The notes under the pieces are model-generated. The model was not told the DNA's origin and searched no databases. It worked only from the letters and a program-made list of their open reading frames with translations. The position numbers were made by a program, and so were the translations under genes. A stretch of DNA of 29,725 bases from a virus. The stretch lies in the IMG/VR virus record IMGVR_UViG_3300012209_000022, positions 1 to 29,725 of that record; one strand, written 5' to 3'. Shown here piece by piece: positions 21,638 through 29,725 of this stretch (positions are counted from its first letter, which is position 1; each line of letters begins with the position of its first letter).

Positions 21638-24600
21638 TGGCTTTCGCGCCAGCACAATTTGATGCAGGCGGCCTTCTCCAGAACATCTACTTCTCTGGCG
21701 ACGGCTATCTGTATATGGGCTCGGACACCCAGGGTACATCCAGGACCCAGCGTGACGGTACGACCCATCTGTATGGGCAGCAGTGTGTCACCCGTCTTCG
21801 CGGGCAGGGCCCCCAGAGTGCCTGGCATCAGATAGCCTCTGTATTTGCGCCGCAGTTCGACCCGGCCGGAGCTGGCAACACGGTCCTGATTGCCGTAGGT
21901 AATTCCGGTAGCAATGGTGGCATCATGAAGTCCACCGACCGTATGGACACCTGGGCCATGCTCAGTAATATTCCGCAGTATGCCGGGAACACTTATCATG
22001 TGCCCGGAGGGGTAAGCAACAACTGGCAGCGTTCTGGCCGTCGGTACTTTGCCGAGGACAGCAGCTATCTATTCACGGCTACGATGAAGCAAGGCATTAT
22101 GCGTTCAGCCGACCATGGCAATACATGGCCGGTAATATGTAGTATGGCCGGTGTTGCTCCTGGATCCAGCTACTATGCTCGTGCTATGTTCCAGGATCCT
22201 GCACTTAATACGACAGTGTATGCCGGATTCGGGGACAAAGGAACGGGCAGCTTTGGCGGCCTATGGAAATGTGCGAATGCACATGCCACTGCGCCTAACT
22301 TCATCCAGTGCTCTGGGCTTCCGACCGGCTGTACCGTAGAAGACGTCGTAGTCGCAGATGGATGGGTGTATGTGGCCCTGGGCTTCAACGGTCTGTGGGT
22401 GGCGCCAACATCGAACACCAATAGCTGGACTCAGATAGGCGCCACCGGTGCTCTGGATCCAACATCGTGGTGGTCGAGTGTTGATGTCATCAACGATGGA
22501 TCGGGTAATCATTGGATAGCTATCGGAGGTGCCAAGCCTGTCAAACTAGCAGGCGATGACACCCATCGATGCATCGTCAAGTTTGTCAGGAACCTTACTA
22601 CCGGGGCAATTAGCAGTACGCTCCAGATGACGAACCTGAATTCGCAGCTGAACGTCGGAGTCATCCAGACCGTTGGCGGAACAAGATCCTGGTGGAATAG
22701 CGGCAGCGGAGAAGCGCTCGGCGGTGCAGGATTCGTCAATCCGAATATCAAGTGGGATCCGGATCCGGCTCACTTCGGAGACCTGTACTGCGGGGCATCC
22801 CAGGGCTTGTACCGCTGGGTGAACTCGCTCTCCCAGTGGCAGCATTGCAGCAATATCATTCCACAGTTCCTTGCGCATGCGATTGCAGCCGCCTCCTGGG
22901 GCAGTATATACACTTGTTCCGACTTCGGCACCATCATCGACCTGGCAGTCGGTAGCGAAAATGCCTCGTCGTTGAATGCCGTAAACCCGCTTGGCTCTGC
23001 TGAGGCATATGCAGTAGCCATCAGCGAAGATGAAACGCTCATCTACACTAGCTCGACCGCGACCAACCAAAAATACACGACAATTGCTGGAGACGTCTAT
23101 AAGGCGACCAAGGCTCTTAATCCTGCCTGGTCTGCGATGGGCCTGGCAACGGCCGTAGATTCTGCTACTAGTGTTGCTGAAGGCCATAAGGTTGCCGTTG
23201 GGCTTTGCGCTCTGAATAACTCGGGTGGCACAAAAACACTTCTGGCCGCTACGCCTAACACCGGGCTATGGTATCACAACGGGACGACATGGTCTATTGT
23301 TTCGAGCGCATTTTGTACGGGTGGAACGGGCAACCTTGTCAATTTTGCTCATAGGCCGGGCAGCCAGTATGTGTATGTGTTCGACCAGGCGTCTGGAATC
23401 TGGCGTTCTAACAACTACGGCCTAGCCGGTAGCTGGGTCCAAGTTCTTGCAGTTACCAACTCGGACGGGCAATGCGGCACGATCGCGGCGCACCCAACCC
23501 GGCTTGGAGAGATCTGGTATACAACCGGATCTGGCCTGTTCAAGATTACGGGTGCGCATACCGGAACAGTTGGCTCTGGCGCTATCAAGACCGGCCCGAT
23601 AGCTACTGGTGTTGGAAGTGGCCAGCCTGGCCCTTGCGGCATATCAGACACAGGCTATGTCTATTGCTGCGTCAAAGACACCGGCTCTGGCTCAGGACTG
23701 GCGCTGTCTTCCGACGGCTCGCACTGGGTAGATGGAGACCCGACTGGAAGCCTGGCATTCATAAACAGCCGACCGGAGAACATGGCGTTTATTCCACATG
23801 TCGGCACTACTCCTCCGGTATGTATCATCTCCGGAACCAACGTTATTGACTATGGGAGTCCCGAGACCATCCCTACCGGGCTGGGGACATCTGGGGCATT
23901 TACGGAACGCCAGCAATCACAGAACTTCACCGGGTCAAACTCTACGACAACCGGTAGTCTGGTCGGTGCTATATGCAATGTCAATCTACCTACGACCGCC
24001 CAGAATACGCATCAGCTGGCGGCTGACTTCTTCGACAACGTTCTTGGGTCACAGTACAGGTTTGGCTATTCGGCGCAGAAGGTCTATTACCAGGGCCAGA
24101 GCGGAAGCGGCCATGGCCATGCCGGTGTGTATCCGACTGCATTCATTGACGGCGCTGGTCGTGATATTACGCCCATCGTGATGGGTGGCGCGCAGATATG
24201 GCTCTGTTACCAGCCGAACTTCACGACATTTAGCCCGGCTGAGGATGCCAACTTTGTCTCCAGCGTGCAATGGTGGGCCAATAACCATCCGCAGGGAGCC
24301 AATGGCATCCGTGTTGTTCCATACCAGGAGCCACAGAATGCCAGCTGGGGATTTGCATCAGATGGAAGTGACTTTGCTGCAGGGTTTGCGCATTATGCGC
24401 CATTGATTCAGGCGATCACCGATCCGCTTGGGCATCATGTTAAGATCGTCTATGATGCAGCCGGCCATAGCCTGACGACGGCCGTTGATGGCGGGCCTGC
24501 GGCTGAGTGGCTGTCGGCTATCATTGCCCTGGGCATCACGCCTGATGAGGGCATCATTGACTTCTATGGTTCGACCTGGGAGACACTGACTAGTGGTGGA

Positions 24601-27378
24601 ACAACAAACCTGACACCGGTTGAGCCACTCCGGACATTGTGCATGACGCACGGGATGGCCTTCGGATATGGCGAGATTGGCCGAGCACTGGGCACGGCAT
24701 CCTATACGCCATCGCTGTTCCCGCAATACATCGCATATATCCAGTCTTCGGTTCTAGCTTGCCCGGCCGCCCAGCGGACGGCTGTTATGTGGTACAACGG
24801 TGATGTGGGCCTTCCGAACCAGAACACGCTGACGGCCGGCAGCGATATGATCGGTCCGTTGCAGAACTTGTGGAATGCGCTGACTGGTCTTGGAACAATC
24901 AGCCTGTGGAACAACCAGGCCGTTCCGCCAACAGGCGGTGCTGCTACGCTGGCAAACTCCAGCCTATTCGCAGAATTCGAGAGCAATGACTGTTCTCAGG
25001 TTGTAACTCCCATAGACTCCAACTGGGTTCTGGTTGCTGATGGCAGACCGGGCACAACGACCGGGCAGTGCCATGTCCGTATATGGGCCTACCTCAATGC
25101 TCCGGCAGGGCTGTATGGCGATGCCTCGCATCTGGCGACATTCACATATACCAATCCGAGCGCCGTTGTCAAGGGCAAGCTGTATGAGGAGACGATACCG
25201 GCTGGATACACGGCGGTCATAGATCAGACGGCAAGCAACGGTGCTCTCTCGGGTGTCGCCAGCCCGGCAGCCCTAAGCACAGGCTTGGTCACGAGCACGT
25301 ATCAGGGCGGTCTGATGCGGGGTGTCATCGGAGCGCTCGGAACAGCTGCATTCACAGGCCAAACTTGGGCTGCGACAGCGCCAGCCGTTGGGGATGGTAC
25401 TGCCAATAACTCCACCAACATATTCCACTGCCTGCGCGGAACGGTTCCAACAGGTGGCGTAAGCTCTATGGCCACGACTGACACCTATACAGGTGGCGGC
25501 CCGATGACGTCGTGGGCCGGTGCGATTGTAACAGTCTATGCCATTCCGGCTACGACGGCCCTTTCCTTCGTTACTACCTCGCTCCTGAATGGCCAGGAGG
25601 GGGCAGCCTACTCGCAGACAGTGGTGACTGCGGGAGGTATCGCTCCGAGAACCGTGTCTCTGGATACCGGCTCGGTACCTTTGCCCACTGGGCTGAGTCT
25701 GGCTGGATCTACTGGCGTGGTGTCTGGTACGCCAGTGACCGGCACGGGTGGTAGTTATGCCCTGGCGTTCAAGGTTACCGACAATGTCGGGGCAACGAAG
25801 TCGCAGGCCATTACGCTCGTCATTGATGTCCCGCTGACACTGGCGGGTGGAACGCTTCCGGTTGCCCAGGAGCAGCAGGCGTACTCGCAGGATTTGTCTG
25901 GTGGGGCCAGAGGTGGCATTCCGCCTGACACCTTCAGCACTGGTTCGCTTCCGACCGGGCTGACGCTGAGTAGTGCTGGGCTCCTTTCCGGCACACCAGC
26001 CATCGGCACCAACGGAGCCGTATCCATTACGGTCACGGTTACAGATTCTGCTAGTCACACTGCTAGTGCCACATTCTTCTTGACTATCAACCCTGCCGTT
26101 CCGATCATCTTCAATCCGCCAGGCGGATCGACTGATCCTGTAACGGCGACGCTGATGGATGAGAACCTGAATGTGCTGGCGCCGATCAACTTCACAGCTC
26201 TGACTGCACAGCTGTTCTACAACTTTGTCGGTGCCTGGGCCATGACGATTCCATTCGACGATGACTTCTGGCAGCTGGTGAAGAAGTTTATCACAGTAGA
26301 CCCGGTGACTGGAGTCGTTACGCAAAACGGTCTGTGCACGGTAGAGATTGACTGGCAGGGGCTCTTCAGCTTTGGCGGCAAGGTTGAGATCCCCGGGTAT
26401 ACGTTCGCTAGCAACCAGCAGGCAGGTACGGGGACGACATCTGGGCCGGTATCCGCGCCTGGCCCACTAATTACCCTGGCTGGGTCCGATTACCTCGCTC
26501 TAATCGCTAATCGAATCGCATTCCCGGATCCTACGAAGGGCTGGGCGGGCCAGACTGCGACCGGCGTCAAGACTTATACTGGCACTCTCGAGGATGTCAT
26601 TAAGAACCTGGTCTCCGACAATGTCGGGCCAACTGCGCAGGCCGCCCGGCGGATGGCCCTGATGGACATAGTACCGACGGCCAGCCGGGGTGGACAGGTT
26701 AAGTACAACGTCAAGTTTGCCCAGGGTGTCGATCTTAACCTGATGGACATCATCCGGACGCTGATCGGCACGGGCGGACCTATGGGTCTAAAGATCACCC
26801 GGAATGGACAGCGACTCTCCTTTGACACCTATGTGCCTACCGATAGGACGGGCACGGCCTACTTCAGCCCTGACATAGGCAACCTGACCTCTATCTCGCT
26901 TTCGCTTTCCGATCCGACGGCGACAACCGTCCTGGCACAGGCTGGTGCTGCACCATTGTTCTTCTTTGCGAATGACAATCCCAATCCTGAGACGGACTGG
27001 AGCCGCATAGAGGTCTACTCGGATCAGACCGGCCAGACCGATCCGGTGCAGGCACAGCAGGCTGCAGTAGATGTTCTGGTCCAGGGCCAGCCTAGTCCGT
27101 CTCTGGCTATGACCGCCACTGACATACCGTTGCTGACATTCGGACGTGACTACTTCCTAGGAGACCTGGTATCAGTTGAGCCACGTCCTGGAGATGTGTA
27201 TTCCGATATCGTCTCGGGCGTGACGTTGACTGCGGATGCAAGTCAGCAGCCTGCATTGTCGGTTATCCCGACAGTTGGATATGCCTCAGATCCAGGCTCT
27301 ATTGACCCATCATTTGCAGCACAGTTGCTCAAGCGTGTCCGGAGACTTGAGCGTCGGCTCAATGCCCAGATAGGATAG
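21634..27378 (+). CDS. Giant tail hub: beta-propeller, putative glycosidase, Ig-like x2, Gp37-like
   Basis: A 1914-residue fusion. The start at 21634 (ATGA overlap) follows AGGAGG at 21617-21622; ATG 21610 has no RBS. Residues about 5-735 form a BNR/sialidase-type beta-propeller with Asp-boxes: STDRMDTW (100-107), SADHGNTW (158-165), SSDGSHW (692-698). About 780-1090 resembles a clan-A glycoside hydrolase barrel, with VPYQEPQN (E899) and AFGYGEIGRA (E1014) as candidate acid/base and nucleophile, and IDFYGSTW between. Residues about 1306-1400 and 1400-1487 are Ig-like He_PIG-type domains (LPTGLSL...GVVSGTP; LPTGLTL...LLSGTP). About 1502-1914 is the Gp37-like tail-hub domain (LMDENLNVLAPINFTAL), ending in a coiled RRLERRLNAQIG. 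It likely anchors to the baseplate and degrades host cell-surface polysaccharide. Confidence 0.85.
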   Translation: MMAFAPAQFDAGGLLQNIYFSGDGYLYMGSDTQGTSRTQRDGTTHLYGQQCVTRLRGQGPQSAWHQIASVFAPQFDPAGAGNTVLIAVGNSGSNGGIMKSTDRMDTWAMLSNIPQYAGNTYHVPGGVSNNWQRSGRRYFAEDSSYLFTATMKQGIMRSADHGNTWPVICSMAGVAPGSSYYARAMFQDPALNTTVYAGFGDKGTGSFGGLWKCANAHATAPNFIQCSGLPTGCTVEDVVVADGWVYVALGFNGLWVAPTSNTNSWTQIGATGALDPTSWWSSVDVINDGSGNHWIAIGGAKPVKLAGDDTHRCIVKFVRNLTTGAISSTLQMTNLNSQLNVGVIQTVGGTRSWWNSGSGEALGGAGFVNPNIKWDPDPAHFGDLYCGASQGLYRWVNSLSQWQHCSNIIPQFLAHAIAAASWGSIYTCSDFGTIIDLAVGSENASSLNAVNPLGSAEAYAVAISEDETLIYTSSTATNQKYTTIAGDVYKATKALNPAWSAMGLATAVDSATSVAEGHKVAVGLCALNNSGGTKTLLAATPNTGLWYHNGTTWSIVSSAFCTGGTGNLVNFAHRPGSQYVYVFDQASGIWRSNNYGLAGSWVQVLAVTNSDGQCGTIAAHPTRLGEIWYTTGSGLFKITGAHTGTVGSGAIKTGPIATGVGSGQPGPCGISDTGYVYCCVKDTGSGSGLALSSDGSHWVDGDPTGSLAFINSRPENMAFIPHVGTTPPVCIISGTNVIDYGSPETIPTGLGTSGAFTERQQSQNFTGSNSTTTGSLVGAICNVNLPTTAQNTHQLAADFFDNVLGSQYRFGYSAQKVYYQGQSGSGHGHAGVYPTAFIDGAGRDITPIVMGGAQIWLCYQPNFTTFSPAEDANFVSSVQWWANNHPQGANGIRVVPYQEPQNASWGFASDGSDFAAGFAHYAPLIQAITDPLGHHVKIVYDAAGHSLTTAVDGGPAAEWLSAIIALGITPDEGIIDFYGSTWETLTSGGTTNLTPVEPLRTLCMTHGMAFGYGEIGRALGTASYTPSLFPQYIAYIQSSVLACPAAQRTAVMWYNGDVGLPNQNTLTAGSDMIGPLQNLWNALTGLGTISLWNNQAVPPTGGAATLANSSLFAEFESNDCSQVVTPIDSNWVLVADGRPGTTTGQCHVRIWAYLNAPAGLYGDASHLATFTYTNPSAVVKGKLYEETIPAGYTAVIDQTASNGALSGVASPAALSTGLVTSTYQGGLMRGVIGALGTAAFTGQTWAATAPAVGDGTANNSTNIFHCLRGTVPTGGVSSMATTDTYTGGGPMTSWAGAIVTVYAIPATTALSFVTTSLLNGQEGAAYSQTVVTAGGIAPRTVSLDTGSVPLPTGLSLAGSTGVVSGTPVTGTGGSYALAFKVTDNVGATKSQAITLVIDVPLTLAGGTLPVAQEQQAYSQDLSGGARGGIPPDTFSTGSLPTGLTLSSAGLLSGTPAIGTNGAVSITVTVTDSASHTASATFFLTINPAVPIIFNPPGGSTDPVTATLMDENLNVLAPINFTALTAQLFYNFVGAWAMTIPFDDDFWQLVKKFITVDPVTGVVTQNGLCTVEIDWQGLFSFGGKVEIPGYTFASNQQAGTGTTSGPVSAPGPLITLAGSDYLALIANRIAFPDPTKGWAGQTATGVKTYTGTLEDVIKNLVSDNVGPTAQAARRMALMDIVPTASRGGQVKYNVKFAQGVDLNLMDIIRTLIGTGGPMGLKITRNGQRLSFDTYVPTDRTGTAYFSPDIGNLTSISLSLSDPTATTVLAQAGAAPLFFFANDNPNPETDWSRIEVYSDQTGQTDPVQAQQAAVDVLVQGQPSPSLAMTATDIPLLTFGRDYFLGDLVSVEPRPGDVYSDIVSGVTLTADASQQPALSVIPTVGYASDPGSIDPSFAAQLLKRVRRLERRLNAQIG

Positions 27379-27382
27379 GACC

Positions 27383-28318
27383 ATGACCGCAACGAATGCC
27401 CGGCCCCAGCCTCTTCTTCAGCTTACCACTGATGCCGACTGGGAGACGCTTGCTGCTGGTATGGGAGCTGGTGACGGCGTCATCCTGAATCCGACAACGA
27501 GCCTGGCACCGAGCCTGGATAGCGTGGGCCGGAATGCCGTGATGGCTGCTGGTGCCTGTGTCGTTAAGGGCAAGCTATGGTCATGTGATGCCCCATTCAA
27601 TACGGCTATTCCTGCTGCCTCGGGGTCAAACCGGATCGATCGGCTCGTCATGCGTCTGAACCGAACGGCTGGAACAGCCACAGCCTTTCTACAGCCCGTG
27701 GTGATTACCGGCACGCCATCTGGAACTCCGGTCATCCCCGCCCTCACCCAGACCACTACTGGCATATGGGACCTGCCAATCTCGCACTGGACTAGTGCGT
27801 CTACCGGAGCGCTGACCGGGCTGATCGACGAGCGCTTTGACACCGGGAAGAGCATGCAGTCTGGGCTGGCGGCCAATATGCCTCTCTGGCTTGTTCGGCC
27901 GACCTTGTACTTCCAGACCGACACCGGCGTGCTCATGGTATGGACGGGATCGGTCTGGACTCCAGTCACCCAGGCACCCGCTGCCTTCAGTAATATGCCC
28001 GGCATGGCCAATGGCTGGGGGATAGGTGGTCACGCCCAGTACCGTTTGAACAATGGCGATCTCCAGGTCTCATTTAAGGATCTGACCGTTGGCTCTGCCT
28101 CGGATGGTACCAACATCTGGAATGCCGGTGCACTCCCGACGGGGTTTCAGGTCTCTAACACGCATCGTGTTGTCTGCTACAGCGATGCCATCAAGACCGT
28201 TAGCGGCAATCTGGAAACGCCTGCCCTTGAGTTCCAGACTGATGGCTCTATTCAGTGCTATGGAATTGCGCTGGCTGCAAGTCGAGTTGATTTGTACACA
28301 ACATTCCCTCTGGTCTAG
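27383..28318 (+). CDS. Minor tail / receptor-binding-like protein
   Basis: A 311-residue protein directly after the hub. The N-terminal half (DADWETLAAGMGAGDGVI...GRNAVMAAGACVVKGKLWSC...SNRIDRLVMRLNRTAGTATAFLQPVVITGTPSG...WDLPISHWTSASTGALTGLIDER) is the anchor fold shared by many siphoviral tail-tip fibres: it presents an 'RIDRLVMRLNR' strand. The C-terminal half (VWTPVTQAPAAFSNMP...AQYRLNNGDLQVSFKDLTVGSAS...ALEFQTDGSIQCYGIALAASRVDLYTTFPLV) looks like a jelly-roll receptor-binding domain. It probably contacts the host surface at the tail tip. The ATG follows GATAGGA at 27373-27379. Target unknown. Confidence 0.8.
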   Translation: MTATNARPQPLLQLTTDADWETLAAGMGAGDGVILNPTTSLAPSLDSVGRNAVMAAGACVVKGKLWSCDAPFNTAIPAASGSNRIDRLVMRLNRTAGTATAFLQPVVITGTPSGTPVIPALTQTTTGIWDLPISHWTSASTGALTGLIDERFDTGKSMQSGLAANMPLWLVRPTLYFQTDTGVLMVWTGSVWTPVTQAPAAFSNMPGMANGWGIGGHAQYRLNNGDLQVSFKDLTVGSASDGTNIWNAGALPTGFQVSNTHRVVCYSDAIKTVSGNLETPALEFQTDGSIQCYGIALAASRVDLYTTFPLV

Positions 28319-28332
28319 GGACGAGGTTGTGA

Positions 28333-28647
28333 ATGGACCTGGTATGGCTTGGGATAATCGTCACGGTCGCCATCGCCCTGAGTTCCGGCCTGGCCACCGT
28401 TTTGACGAGCCGCAGGATTGGGAGTGGCCGAGTCAGCACAAGCCAGGCAGACGATCTGTGGCAGCAGACCCAGGCAATGCTAGCATCGATGCAGAGGCGC
28501 GCGGAGCGAGCGGAGGATCAGCGCGACAAGCTTATGGACCTGCAGGAGCAGCAGACCATGCCGGTGCTAGAGGCTATCAGCCAATCGCAGAAGCATGTGC
28601 TTGGGCTGCTGACAGAATTGGCCGGCAGGATGGAGAAATCGTCATGA
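28333..28647 (+). CDS. Small membrane-anchored coiled-coil protein
   Basis: A 104-residue protein with an N-terminal membrane segment (residues about 3-24, LVWLGIIVTVAIALSSGLATVL), then a charged helical coiled coil (SQADDLWQQTQAMLASMQRRAERAEDQRDKL) and further helix to the C-terminus. It fits a type often seen just upstream of actinophage lysins; a holin or spanin-like role is possible but unproven. GAGG at 28323-28326 lies 6 nt before the ATG. Its stop overlaps the next gene as ATGA. Confidence 0.72.
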   Translation: MDLVWLGIIVTVAIALSSGLATVLTSRRIGSGRVSTSQADDLWQQTQAMLASMQRRAERAEDQRDKLMDLQEQQTMPVLEAISQSQKHVLGLLTELAGRMEKSS

Positions 28648-28820
28648 GATTCTCGCTCCGCCGTAGGGTTGATGGGCTAACGGACGATGATATCGATCGT
28701 GAGATAGAGGGACAGCAGCAGAGAGCCAAGGAACTGATTGCCGAGCTTGCCGAGACACTTGAGAAACAGGCTCATCTGTGGAAGACATTGAAGAGGGAGG
28801 ACCGGGATGGTGATGCCTGA
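28644..28820 (+). CDS. Small helical hypothetical protein
   Basis: A 58-residue, highly charged protein (MRFSLRRRVD, then GLTDDDIDREIEGQQQRAKELIAELAETLEKQ) that is predicted to be one long helix. It begins in an ATGA overlap with the membrane-anchored gene and ends inside the next gene by 14 nt, showing tight coupling. It lacks a membrane segment. A coiled-coil partner of its neighbours is conceivable. No family is recognised. Confidence 0.62.
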   Translation: MRFSLRRRVDGLTDDDIDREIEGQQQRAKELIAELAETLEKQAHLWKTLKREDRDGDA

Positions 28821-29190
28821 GTATAGAGATATGGACCCTATTCAGCTGGCGGAGATGCTAGGCGAGTCAATCCGGAGGATCGACAAGCTGTTTGCATTCA
28901 AGAAGCGCATCAACCATATTATCATCGGGCTGGCCGTGACAATCTGCCTGGACATAGCAATAACCATCACGCTTGTGCTGTTCTTCAATACTCTGCATAA
29001 TGCCCAGCTGTCGGCATGCCATACCGCCAACACAACCAGGCGCGATCAGATTGCTATATGGGAGGGCATAGTCAACAAGTTCGGAGCTAAGCATCCTACT
29101 CCTGCTCAGGCCAAGAAGAACAAGGAGTTCCTGGCGTTTGTTGGCCAGACTTTCAAGCCTATCAACTGCTCCAACCTATACGGGCGCTGA
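28807..29190 (+). CDS. Single-pass membrane protein, possible holin
   Basis: A 127-residue protein with GGGAGG (28795-28800) 6 nt before the ATG at 28807. It has a charged N-terminal helix (YRDMDPIQLAEMLGESIRRIDKLFAFKKR), one strong membrane segment (residues about 37-61, NHIIIGLAVTICLDIAITITLVLFF), and a C-terminal region with two Cys (SACHTANTTRRDQIAIWEGIV; KPINCSNLYGR). This resembles small membrane proteins near actinophage lysins that are listed as holin candidates, but holin function is not shown. The positive residues before the helix suggest N-terminus inside. Confidence 0.7.
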   Translation: MVMPEYRDMDPIQLAEMLGESIRRIDKLFAFKKRINHIIIGLAVTICLDIAITITLVLFFNTLHNAQLSACHTANTTRRDQIAIWEGIVNKFGAKHPTPAQAKKNKEFLAFVGQTFKPINCSNLYGR

Positions 29191-29241
29191 CGCGCTACGA
29201 TACGCTGAGGGAAGCACATCTTCGGAGACAGGAGAAAGGGA

Positions 29242-29454
29242 ATGGCTCTTAGTAATTCGCTTCACGAGGCGCTCAGGGAATTCGTGGCGACGAGGCAAGC
29301 TTCTGGGTCGGAGCAGGCCCGGAAGGATCTGGACGCTCTCGACGAACTGGACGCCGGTACCCTGGCCGAGCAGGAGGATGCCGCATTCGGCATCCTGGCT
29401 CGGTTGTACGGTGACTTGCCCGGTACCGGGAAGGGTGGTGCGAAGAAATCATGA
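29242..29454 (+). CDS. Small acidic hypothetical protein
   Basis: A 70-residue protein following ACAGGAGAAAGGG at 29228-29240. It is mostly helical (LHEALREFVATRQASGSEQARKDLDALDELDAGTLAEQEDAAFGILARLYGDL) with a Gly/Lys-rich end. The pattern is not assigned to a family. The 51-nt gap before it contains GCTACGATACGC, which resembles the -10 region upstream of the scaffold gene. It sits just before the lysin. Confidence 0.65.
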   Translation: MALSNSLHEALREFVATRQASGSEQARKDLDALDELDAGTLAEQEDAAFGILARLYGDLPGTGKGGAKKS

Positions 29455-29473
29455 CCTACAGCATCGATGCAAT

Positions 29474-29481
29474 GGAGGAGG
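29474..29481 (+). promoter_or_regulatory. Strong ribosome binding site deciding the lysin start
   Basis: GGAGGAGG at 29474-29481 lies 5 nt before ATG 29487. Two earlier in-frame ATGs exist, at 29451 (ATGA overlap with the previous gene) and 29472. The RBS supports 29487, though coupled initiation at 29451 may add 12 residues. Confidence 0.6.
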
Positions 29482-29486
29482 CCGTG

Positions 29487-29725
29487 ATGGCAATTCCTCC
29501 AGGTTCCGACACCAAGCCGGACTTTACATTCAAGTTCGCTACGGTGCATGCACCAGCGCTAACTCGCAACGGTGTGCCAGGCATCGACTATGCCTGGACC
29601 AAGCCCAGCATCAGTGCCGTCAAGTCGGCGGGCGACGTCTTCGTCGCACAGTACGCCAGTATGGACCAGAGCAAGAACCTGACGCCGAGCCGGGCGCACG
29701 ATCTGCTATCGGCCGGTATCAGCAT
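29487..29725 (+). CDS. Lysin-like glycoside hydrolase, Rv2525c/DUF1906-like (cut by window end)
   Basis: The first 79 codons of a gene that runs off the window. After a short leader, the sequence reads GVPGIDYAWTKPSISAVKSAG, then VFVAQYASMDQSKN, LTPSRAHDLLSAGISI. This is the N-terminal strand-helix of the Rv2525c-like (DUF1906) glycoside-hydrolase-like TIM barrel, with D and W in the first strand and a Y at the start of the next (QYAS), as used in some actinophage lysins that attack cell-wall sugars. The position after small membrane proteins fits a lysis role. The catalytic acids of the barrel's later part are outside the window, so the activity is inferred. No secretion signal is seen. Confidence 0.78.
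   Translation, partial: MAIPPGSDTKPDFTFKFATVHAPALTRNGVPGIDYAWTKPSISAVKSAGDVFVAQYASMDQSKNLTPSRAHDLLSAGIS

Noticed and set aside
25273-26325. 350-codon open frame on the - strand
   Set aside because: It is antisense to the Ig-like and hub part of the giant tail protein, with no RBS context or motifs.
29161-29241. Full sigma70 promoter before the 29242 gene
   Set aside because: TACGAT (29196-29201) could be a -10, but nothing resembling a -35 occurs 15-19 bp upstream, so it is only mentioned as a shared motif.
1-29725. tRNA genes, integrase, repressor or attachment site
   Set aside because: I looked for cloverleaf-like segments and for recombinase or HTH-repressor proteins and saw none, so no lifestyle claim is made.

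Overview
The window is a contiguous virion-structure module of a tailed, long non-contractile-tailed bacteriophage (siphovirus, Caudoviricetes), with every convincing gene on the + strand. The gene families point to an actinobacterial host: a Gp37-like (ReqiPepy6-type) tail-hub domain, an Rv2525c/DUF1906-like lysin, DPRGKWT-type leader peptides and a G.GGG.AAA tail-chaperone frameshift. Several small proteins also look, from memory, like those of Streptomyces-type phages. No integrase, repressor or replication gene is present, so lytic and prophage origin cannot be separated.

Layout. 1-1086: four small proteins, two of them beta-rich. 1086-4658: DNA packaging, with a small terminase subunit, an inserted SAM methyltransferase, a basic protein of unknown role and the large terminase. 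4661-7761: a 24-codon ORF, portal, MuF-like protein and two small head-module proteins. 7764-12333: accessory beta-rich proteins, dominated by an 842-residue protein carrying 16 tandem repeats, ending with a tiny membrane peptide. A terminator-like hairpin followed at once by a promoter-like sequence (12310-12379) separates this block from the scaffold and HK97-fold capsid genes (12409-14389). 14429-16126: four head-tail connector proteins. 16116-16460: an HNH endonuclease wedged before the major tail protein. 16457-21637: major tail protein, frameshifted tail chaperones, tape measure with a lytic transglycosylase-like domain, and distal tail protein. 21634-28318: a 1914-residue tail-hub fusion and a receptor-binding-like protein. 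28333-29725: small membrane and coiled-coil proteins and the start of a lysin, probably the lysis region.

Genes are tightly packed, with many ATGA or short overlaps that imply translational coupling. The longest stretch without a likely gene is under 80 bases.

Most unusual points: (1) the tail hub is fused behind a beta-propeller, a putative glycoside-hydrolase barrel and two Ig-like domains; (2) a large repeat protein with a mid-gene change in codon use sits inside the head module; (3) an 18-codon fossil of a neighbouring gene's C-terminus marks an old recombination joint; (4) a 10-bp hairpin sits 10 nt after the chaperone slippery site; (5) a methyltransferase and a Cys-rich insertion occur in the packaging genes. 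All family names come from reading the protein sequences; no database search was run.
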